This document shows, piece by piece, positions 49,798 through 60,600 of a stretch of 64,000 nt of DNA. Made by a program: the position numbers and the translations under genes. Origin of the DNA: Triplophysa rosa (taxonomy: Eukaryota; Chordata; Actinopteri; Cypriniformes; Nemacheilidae); assembly GCF_024868665.1 (NCBI RefSeq), contig NC_079913.1, positions 10,580,895-10,644,894 of the forward strand, given 5' to 3'. Position 1 is the first letter of the stretch. Each line of letters starts with the position of its first letter. The notes beneath the pieces are model-generated. The model did not search any database and was not told the origin of the DNA. It worked only from the letters and a program-made list of their open reading frames with translations.

Positions 49798-52700
49798 CTA
49801 CAAGGAAACAAAAGCATTCGGATACTACGTTAGTACTTGCGGTCTTGTGAATTTCGCTAGTTAAAGGGATAGTTCACTCAGAATTGAAAATTCGGTCACG
49901 ATTTACTCACCCTCACGTCGTTTCAAACCTATATACATTTCTTTGTTCTGTTAAACACAAAGAAAGATATTTGTAAGAATGTTAGCAATTTTCAGTTCTG
50001 TGACATCATTCGCTACCATAGTAGGAACATTTTTTTTTTGTTTTTTGTTCCGTTGAACACAAAGTGAGATATTTTGAAGAATTTTGGAATAAACAGTTTC
50101 TGGGGCACCTTTGACTACCGTTTAGTTTTTCCTACCGTGGCAGTCAACGATGTCACAGAATAGAAAAATGCTAACATTGTTCTGATGGACGCAGAGAAAT
50201 ATATTTGGAACAAAGTAATTTATACATGTATGAAATGACACGTGGGTCAACAAACGATGACAGAATTTTCTCACTGTAAGGTCTCGGTCCCACCGGGATC
50301 TTGGCATATTTCAATCGCAAAGTTTTAACGGTAGCACAACCAATGTTTAGCAAAATCGTCTTACAAATTATATCCTACACATTCTTTTAATAGTACAATT
50401 GGGGGAATGAGCGATACAACTAAACACGCTTTCCAAATCTCAGGCCAGTCACAGCGTGCTGCTCTCTCACATTAAAATTCATTCGAAAGTGGCCTCACCA
50501 TCTTATACGGGTGTCCCGTGTGAAAATGTAGCATTGCGGCAGCGGGCTAGGGAAATTACAAATTACATTGGTGATTATATTGGCCGATTTATATGAAGAC
50601 AAAAACGTGTAAGATCCCGATAGGACCGATCTCCGTTTCGGTCTCTGTACGTTGTGCCCACGATGATCAGGACAGCACGACTTCAAAAACAGTCAGTTGG
50701 TCAGTAGCGTCTCAACCCGTAAGTGGGTTTATGTCCACACAGGAAGAAGAACTTGTGCACGAAGGTGAGTCCGGCAACGCTGAGGTTATGTTAAAGGGAT
50801 AGTTCACCCCGAGATGAAAATTCTGTCTATTTCTTGACGCCATCGTAGGTACGTGTAGCCCCTTTCACACATACGGTCTTTACTGGTAGACGTCTCCGGC
50901 GAATCGGTCCAGCATTGGGCCAATGACATTTTGACGCAGATGACATGCGTCGTTGCGCAAAACAGTTTTTCAAAAAACTTTCCTATATATTTGCAGAATG
51001 TTCTGTGTGTCTGTACGTGTAAACATAAGTTACGTCATTTAAGACGGATAGTGAAAATTTCAGGTTTTAACCGAAGACACATGAATTGTAATAAGAGAAT
51101 GACCCATACCGATAAGCTATTTACAGTAAACGCTGCAATGTCTCATGTAAAAATACGAATTAGTAGGGATGGGTATCGTTAAGATATTTACGGTATTACT
51201 ACTCTTATCGATACTGCTTATCGGTCCAGTACTTTAACGGTATTCTTATCGGTACTTTTTGATATAAAAAGAAACAAATTAGGAACAGAACAGTGTTGGG
51301 TAAGTTACTCTGAAAAAGTAATTAATTACTAGTTACTAATTACATATTCAATAGTGTAATTAGATTACTGTACAAATTACTCTCTCCAAAAAGTATTTAG
51401 TTACTTATTACTAATTACTTTCTATGTCCTATATCAACCTTGATTAGTTAAGTGATTCAAGGATAGACATGAAACGGCTTATTTAATTCATTCAAATAAA
51501 TAATATTAAACTGCATTATTAACTGACTAAAGTATTACAAATGTGAGAATTATACATTAAAGCAGGGATTTTAAAGTTAGACTTTGAATTTTGATGTCAA
51601 TTCCACCATTGCACACACATGTATTACACAGAGTATTTAGTTTAATTACATCAGAAGTAACTAATTAAATTACAGAAAAAATAAGAGTAATCCCTTACTT
51701 TACTTTTCCAAGGGGAAAGTAATTAAATTACAGTAACTAATTACTTAGTAACTAGTTACACCCAACACTGGAACAGAATTAATATTGCTTTATTTGAATT
51801 AACAATAAATAAATAATTAAAAATAAATAAAATAAAGTTGAGTGTAAGCAGAATCGCCACCCGGGAGTAAGCGGCCGCAGGTGTGACGCAATCAGGGAAC
51901 CAGCTGAGGTGGCAGTATATAAGCAGGCCAGAGTGCTGAAGCGGCAGCCGTCGCGTGCAGACATGCGAGAGTAAAGACCTGCGCGACTCCGCCGAGCGGC
52001 CCATGTCGAGGGGGTCGCGTTCTCTCTCTTTTCCTTTGTCTCCCACCTTCCTACAGGTGTCACCTTTTCCTGAAGCCTTGACAAACCACGAGCAGCTGGC
52101 TTCCTAATTAAACTTCAAAGGACAACCAGAAGACTAAACATTCCCCTTCAGAGTCAGTCCAAAAACGTTCGCCTGCCAGGAGTTCCAAGACAATTGTAGT
52201 TTTCTAAGAAGGAATCCAAGCCACTTTAAAAGACACGGGCACACCTACGCACCAGTGTACCCAATCCGGCTGATTATTCCCACAGTACCCACAGCACACC
52301 TGAAGGTGGAGTGCAAGGAACACTGCAGAAAAGAAACGAGGAGTCGCTGCCGTGACACCCAACCACCCCTAATTGCCATGAGACAATTGGCCGACCACCT
52401 AGGCTTTCGCATCGACAACAAGGCAATTGATCTCCAACAGCTGTTTCTCTCCACTAAGATAGGTGGCGCCGATGGACAATGACCACAGTGTTGGTTCATT
52501 AACAGAACACTGTGAAGGCTTTGTGGGAAACCCACGGAGCCACACCGAATGCTGAAGACAGTATCGTTACTACACAAATAAACATGAATTAACAAAGTGA
52601 CAAAGTTTCCTTGCCTGTTTTGTTTTATGGCCTGACTGCACTGTTTACAGCACTATGAAGGCACATCGCATAATAAGCAGACCTTCTTAACCTAGACTAG

Positions 52701-55700
52701 AATTACCATTACCTTCGTAAAAGACATCCCGTTAAGTTTAGAAAGACAGCACATGGAATAGGGTACCTGTGTGCAATTTCACTGCTAACTCAAACATTTC
52801 TAACTGGATCAACTCATTTCAAGCTGACAATCGCAATGCATTATTTTAAGGCCGTAAGATTAATATTGCACTGCCTAGGAACATTTCCACAAGAAGCAGG
52901 AGTTAATAATATATAAATATTTAACGTTACGTTGCCGTGTAGGCCTATAGGACATGGGCAGGCTGACTTTTCGATGTTTTTATGTTGGACAGTTCATATC
53001 ACACTACAGAGCGTAAGCGCCACCACGTCACCTGTTCGTGTAACCACAGCAGGTCCTGGCACAAAATCAATACGCTTGTAAAACAGACAGCGCCACATTG
53101 ATCGCACGACACCAGCCCTCTGAGACTCGATGTGACCATTGGACCAAGCTCGAGCCTGCCGTGAGGAAAGGCGCACCGAAAGCCAAAGCCGCTTATTTTC
53201 AGATCCAGATGAAAAACGATTCAGACACCAACAACTCTTCTCAGTCCTCCGCCCCTTCACTGACTTTGCCATCAGAGACCAGTTCCCTGCACGTCGCCAC
53301 CCAGACCTCTCGCTGCTTCCACGTTATCTCCGACTTGCCTCTCTTTCTCTTATCGCACAGACCGAGGTCTCCCAATTCCTCCCCACACATCAGCCTGCTG
53401 TCACAGAATGTCCCCGGAAACGCAAACAGGAGCAAAACACTTCAATAATAAGATTTGACACCTGTCCGCTTGACCCTATTCCGCTTGACCGCTCCCCAGG
53501 ACTCCTGACCAGACTTACATGAGCCTTGAACGCCGCTTCGTTCAAACGGGCCAAGGTAACATTAACCCCTTGTTGAGAAACTCACACTCCACCCGTCTGT
53601 GGTCCACAACTACGGACCAATCTAGCCTACAGTTCCTGTCAAAAGGACTATCTGCTTACCGCTCGCAGTACGACCTACTGGATGGCCATCGATCTGGTTT
53701 CGAGAAAGGACGTTTCATGGATGCATATTTGTGACTGTTCCAGATGCCATTAGTGTGTTTCGTTTGCACGTAACGGTTTCTTTAAAAGCATCCTGAGTTT
53801 ATTCACGTTGCAGACACCCAAACGCTCACGTAACTACTGTGATCAAAGGTTTGCCACCGATTCAGATGAGCCACTAGTGATCGCTGACGTCGTTCGCCTC
53901 AGCGCGTCGTTTCTTTTAAACCGAGGTTTGTGACCTCAATTACTATCATTGGTCCATGTTCATTTCGTTATTGGAAACATCAGCTGGACATTTTATGTTG
54001 GGCGCTTCAAATGCAGTTACAGAACAGAGTTCCTAAATATAGCACGGCCCTTTAAGCGTTTGGTGGATATTTACTAATAATGAAATGAATATGGCCAAAC
54101 ACGATGTAAAGTGCCAAGCAGAAGTAGCTGCATACATCTTGTTACTGTTGTTAGTGTCGCGACATACACTCACCTAAAGGATTATTAGGAACACCTGTTC
54201 AATTTCTCATTAATGCAATTATCTAATCAACCAATCACATGGCAGTTGCTTCAATGCATTTAGGGGTGTGGTCCTGGTCAAGACAATCTCCTGAACTCCA
54301 AACTGAATGTCAGAATGGGAAAGAAAGGTGATTTAAGCAATTTTGAGCGTGGCATGGTTGTTGGTGCCAGACGGGCCGGTCTGAGTATTTCACAATCTGC
54401 TCAGTTACTGGGATTTTCACGCACAACCATTTCTAGGGTTTACAAAGAATGGTGTGAAAAGGGAAAAACATCCAGTATGCGGCAGTCCTGTGGGCGAAAA
54501 TGCCTTGTTGATGCTAGAGGTCAGAGGAGAATGGGCCGACTGATTCAAGCTGATAGAAGAGCAACTTTGACTGAAATAACCACTCGTTACAACCGAGGTA
54601 TGCAGCAAAGCATTTGTGAAGCCACAACACGCACAACCTTGAGGCAGATGGGCTACAACAGCAGAAGACCCCACCGGGTACCACTCATCTCCACTACAAA
54701 TAGGAAAAAGAGGCTACAATTTGCACGAGCTCACCAAAATTGGACAGTTGAAGACTGGAAAAATGTTGCCTGGTCTGATGAGTCTCGATTTCTGTTGAGA
54801 CATTCAAATGGTAGAGTCAGAATTTGGCGTAAACAGAATGAGAACATGGATCCATCATGCCTTGTTACCACTGTGCAGGCTGGTGGTGGTGGTGTAATGG
54901 TGTGGGGGATGTTTTCTTGGCACACTTTAGGCCCCTTAGTGCCAATTGGGCATCGTTTAAATGCCACGGCCTACCTGAGCATTGTTTCTGACCATGTCCA
55001 TCCCTTTATGACCACCATGTACCCATCCTCTAATGGCTACTTCCAGCAGGATAATGCACCATGTCACAAAGCTCGAATCATTTCAAATTGGTTTCTTGAA
55101 CATGACAATGAGTTCACTGTACTAGAATGGCCCCCACAGTCACCAGATCTCAACCCGATAGAACATCTTTGGGATGTGGTGGAACGGGAGCTTCGTGCCC
55201 TGGATGTGCATCCCACAAATCTCCATCAACTGCAAGATGCTATCCTATCAATATGGGCCAACATTTCTAAAGAATGCTTTCAGCACCTTGTTGAATCAAT
55301 GCCACGTAGAATTAAGGCAGTTCTGAAGGCGAAAGGGGGTCAAACACCGTATTAGTATGGTGTTCCTAATAATCCTTTAGGTGAGTGTATATTGTTATAT
55401 ATAAAGCGTTACTCAAAATATAACCTTACCTTAAAGATTTCTTGGTGAACCAGCCTGTGGGATTCAACATCCCACACATTTGATCAACATCTAAGATCGT
55501 AAATCGTATTTGTTTGTAGTCCAAACCATTCGCTTACATTATTAGATATTATTAGAGCTGGCACTGCAAGCTTTGAACAGGTTTCCTTACACTTAAGTAA
55601 AAGAGTTTGAGTTTGTCTAGCAGCCTCTGGACTATCCTGTTTATGTGTAACAAATATCACTCACAAAGTGTAATAAATGTATAATAACTTATGTATAAAC

Positions 55701-57565
55701 AGTGACTTGGTTCTATATGTCTGTCTGTCTGTCTATATATCTATCTGTCTATTTAGCTAGCTAGCTTTGGTCTAGCTAGCTTCTGTCATACCAGAATGAA
55801 TTATGTGGAATCTTTGGGAGCACGTCTAAACCATCACGTATAGGCCGCTTTCAGACCACTGACCACATGTTGAAATCAAAAACGAGGCTCGGGTGGGAAG
55901 AAGCCCAGATGTTCGGGTAAATAACGCCTTGGACTACAATTCTGGAGTTACTAACACTACTTGTGATCTTTTATATTGATGAAATGCGCAAAGGAGGGAT
56001 GTCTAATCCCACAGGCTGTTTAACTAAAAATGTTACATGTAAATTAAAGTAACACTGTATTGTGACGCCGATCAAGCTACACGCTGTTTGACTATGTTTT
56101 TTTTGGGGGGGGTATTAGTAAACATCCACTAAACGCTTTATGAGCTACATTATTATATTAAAGAGCCCTGTATATGAAGAGCACAACAAAAGATGTCCAG
56201 CTGATGTTACCAATAATGAAAATAACATGGAGAAACAATGAAGCAGATGATATTGCTGCAGCCAGGACACCTGCGAGTTGGAGGAGCTTAGGCCAAGACC
56301 TGCAAGTGGGTGGAGTTTATGCCACAAGTAGGCTGGATTTCCCTATTAAATAATACTTTCACATTAGTAGTTCACCTTCATAATGAAAATTCTGTCATCG
56401 TTTACACACCCTCGTCGTTTCAACCCTGTATGACCTGTATGAAAAGAAAGATATTTTGAAAAATGTTGGTGTTCTGTTGAACAGCACAGAACCCCCCCCC
56501 CCCATTCACTTCTACTGTAACCAATGTACGTGAACGGAGGTCTGTTGACAACATTTAAAAAAAATCTTTTGTGGAAGAAAGAAAGTCATACAGATTTGAA
56601 GTGACAAGAGGGGGAATAAATTACTTAACGTTATGTATTTGTTTTGTTTTCTATTAATTTGATGTATTTTAACAAATTGTCCAAAGCTTTTATGAACAAA
56701 ACGCTTTAAGTCCACCCGGAAACGTCTCTGCAAGTTACCGCTAGCATGGCGTAATAAAAATGTAAGTAAATAAACGCAAAGCAACGCAAATGTCTGGATT
56801 GATATAAAATAACACTTATGCCTATCGTTGTATTTTTATACGTTGCAGTTAACGTTAACTGTTATTACCAATTATTAAACATTTTATAATGCTGCTGCTA
56901 TTATGACATTTTCACACATTCGTGTTAGTCGGGTTTAGACTTTGACACCTGAACCAGCTAATCAAGGTCTCGCTAGGCGGGCTATAAGCTTGCAGGACAC
57001 CGGCCCTTCAGGACCCGCTTAGGACACCACTGAAATAAACCAATCAACTTGCAGCTGACCCACCCATTTGGAGCTGCCTCCGACCTCTGTTTATACCAAA
57101 CTACAAATATGTAACAGTACGGCCAAATTGGTCAGGTAAAACAGCTTGTTCCTCACATCCGGTTTACTTGCCGCCGGTGACTCGCTTTCGATTTAAACAC
57201 GGCGGCCACGCGGAATCGGTCCATAGGGTGGCGACGCCAACGCGAGCACTCGTGCGTACTTGTGGATTACAATATCAAGGTTCAGGACACGTACTAGTTG
57301 TTTTACAAAAAAAACCTAACAGGCATATAAATGTAAACAAAATAACTGTTAATCTAAAACATTTGTCAAAAAGCGACTTTGATAACAAAAACGTGCCCAA
57401 AGTAAGTGGTCGTTCGTGTCATTTCCAACCTATGTGACGACTTCTCTTCTGCAGAACTCAATAGATATTTTGAAGAACGCTGGTAACCAAACAACACGGG
57501 AACCCGTTGATTTCCGGTATACGGACACAAAACCACAGAGACATTTCTCAAAATATCTTCTTTTG

Positions 57566-57603
<38 letters not shown>

Positions 57604-60600
57604 CGCAGGCTTGAAACGATGTGATGGAGAAAATATATGACGGAACGCTTATTTTGGGGTGAACTGTCCCTTTCGGTTGACCCTGCAAAACCTTACCTGT
57701 AAGATGCAGAATCACAGTGCACATTAACCTTTTCGTGATCGACATCTTATTGACACGTTATCGATCGTTCGTGTGCTCCGTTAGATAAGAATGCGTTACA
57801 TGAAAACTTGTACGTAACATCAGCATGAAGTTCACTTTTTAATACTCTGGGCTGCCAAATGCCGGGGTGGTGATTTGTAGGAAAACATTTTGACTTGATG
57901 GACCGTAAATAGGCCTTTGGTTAGTACTGTTCGTTTTTTAAACCATTTGTTCAATTAGCAAGATGTAACGATAGTGCACCCCAGCCGGCACATCTCTGAC
58001 CCTGTGCGCTAATGTCAACGAAAAGTCAGACGTAAACACCACTGTACGCGTTATACTTCACAGACAGGAATATCTGACAGCGAAGAGGGGACAGGAGACA
58101 GTGATACCACGCAAAAGGGGTACGAGTACAGTACGGGGGGAGGGAGGGAGTCGGGAATGCCACATCATAAGAGGCTCCGTTACATATCTGACCTTGAAAC
58201 CAGTCCAAATACATGTCGTCGGGACTGTCGTCCATCACCTCATACAGGACTACAAGCGGCAGTCCATAAAAAAACAACAGAAATACAGTCAGCTCGTGTG
58301 CGAGGATGTGTGTGTAAGTGGCTACGTTTGGAATGGTGCGTCACCGTACTAATGCTATATGTGCGGGATTAATAATGTACGGAATTCTGCTGTATTTGCC
58401 ATTTACTTGTTCTCTATACGTTTATTTTGAATTAAATTCGCACAAAAAAAAGAAAATTCTGCCATCGTTTACTCACTCTTGTCACTTCGAACCTTTATGA
58501 CTTTCTTACTTCCGCAGATCGCAAAAGAAGATATTTTGAAGAAAGTCGTAAATGATGACAGAATTTTCTTTTTTTTGTGACCATTTTCATTTATTTCAAC
58601 TGCTGAATAACACAAATGAAACTATAGGAATCTTCTTAAATATTAGACTGGCACATCGTTTTCTTGGTTAAACCTAAATGGGCGACATAAAAATGTTCTG
58701 TAACAATTGTCTAATGTTGAAAAGTTTTAGCATTGAAAATTTACTATTGTTTTATAAAACTGTAGATGCCGTATACATTGCAATAAGCGGCATGCTGGTA
58801 TTTCACTCCAAACATACAGTAGTCTCGTTTTGTCTGCTTGCGTGTGAAAACGTGTATCATGCTGTGAAGTGTGATGTCTGTAGTACGCGTGTCTCACCCT
58901 CTGGCGGCAGTCGGCGCGAGTGCGCAGAGGTGGCAGTGAGACGGAAGCCAGCGGGCAGTGTCTCTGCTGAACCGGGCATCATGCTGATCCCGTGGACGTC
59001 CCGCGGAGGAAACTGCCTCCTCCATGACGGCCCTCTGAAGTCTTTTTCATCGCACTGCAGAAAGGATTTAGACCAAAGAGTTGTGAGACGCCTTATTGAA
59101 GCAGTTGTACGTGTGTGTACGTCTGTGTATGTGGACCACATTTCAAAGTATTATGCAGGCTTCTCTAAAAAGGTAAGGAACAAAAGTACAAAGGCAGCTC
59201 AGTTTTGAAATGGTTGAACGTTAAAGGGATAGTTCACCCAAAAATTTTAATTCACCTTCGAGTTGTTCCAAATCTATATAAATTATAGAAAGATATTTGG
59301 AAGAATGCTTACATTACCAAACAGTTCTTGGACTCCATTGACTACCGTAGTAGGAAAAATTACTTTTTTTTTGTTTTGTTCTGTTGAACACAAAAGAAGA
59401 CATTTTGAAGAATGTAGGACAGCAAACAGTTCCGGGGCACCATTGTAATTTTTCCTACTGCGGTAGTCAATGGTGGCCAAGAACTGTTTGGTTACAAGCA
59501 TTCGGCCAAATATCATTCTCTGTGTTCATCAGAAAAAAAGAAATTCATACACATTTGGAACAACAAGAGAGTGAGCAATTCGGGACAGAGTTTTCATTTT
59601 TGGGTGCACTATCCCTTTAAATTGCAAGTGAAACGTAAGAAACTGTTGCTTGACCTCATCTAACCGTCTCTCCGTTCCCAGTGCCAGCAGGTTGTTGTAT
59701 TCTCTTTCAAGAATCTGTCTAGCCTGCTGGATAAAAGAGTAGCTTTGATATTGCTTCCTTTAAGAAAAACAGACGGTAACTGTGTTGTACAGCATGTTGC
59801 GTGTGCGTGGCGACCTGAGTGTTTTGGTTGGGGATTTGCAGCAGCAGGGCCAGGCTGCTGTAGTCAAAGTTGTCATCGAGCGCAACGAGCGCTCCATGCA
59901 CGCCGCTCTCTAACAGGATGTTGGCGTAGTCGCGGAGACCGATGCTTTGAATCCAGCGAATCACGCGCTCGTTACTCCAAGCTAGCACGTCTAGAGAAAG
60001 GTGTAAGCAAATATGCATGAGAGCACCTTTTATACATATAATGCACAACAGTGAATAGATGTTTACAAAACATTTCTAGGTGTGATATTACAGAATTAAT
60101 CACTGTAGCGAGGAAGGCGGGACGAGAGCCGTGGGGCAGGAAGGCGGGGCCGGTGGCGTGAGTGATAATGAGTGTCAGCTGTACGCGCACCGGTCCCGCA
60201 TGCCTCACGGGGAGCTAGGGAGCATAAGAGGACGAGCGACGGGACTGCCGACGAGAGAGGACCGGGCCCGGAAGCTGTTAAGTTTGTTTATGTTTGTGTG
60301 GCCGGCAGTCGACCGTGAGGTGGCTGCCGGTCTTTTATTCTTGGATTATTGTTTGTTTATTTTTCATTAAAGTTTGTTAAATGTTCGCCGGTTCCCGCCT
60401 CCTTCCTTCCCTTCTATTGAACTTTGTTACAATCACCTTTACCCATAATTCTATATTACGTTTCTACTTGATATGATTTTTAAAATGAATGAAATGACGT
60501 TTCAATAACGTCTCTTTATTCTATGCAATCTGTACGCAGAACAGTACAGATACTTTACCGTTGTTGAAAAAGGAACCCTTAAGTAATTTGGGACTTTGTT

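Noticed and set aside
53098..53522. Two overlapping plus-strand ORFs (116 and 127 codons) as a new gene
   Set aside because: The following sequence is an L2 RT remnant, and the frames contain no domain; most likely the decayed 5' part of the same LINE.
58678..59208. 176-codon plus-strand ORF
   Set aside because: It lies antisense over the ppfia2 tail exon (58898-59054), and its protein has no known domain; a shadow of the real exon.
59745..60020. 91-codon plus-strand ORF
   Set aside because: Antisense shadow of the ppfia2 SAM 3 exon.
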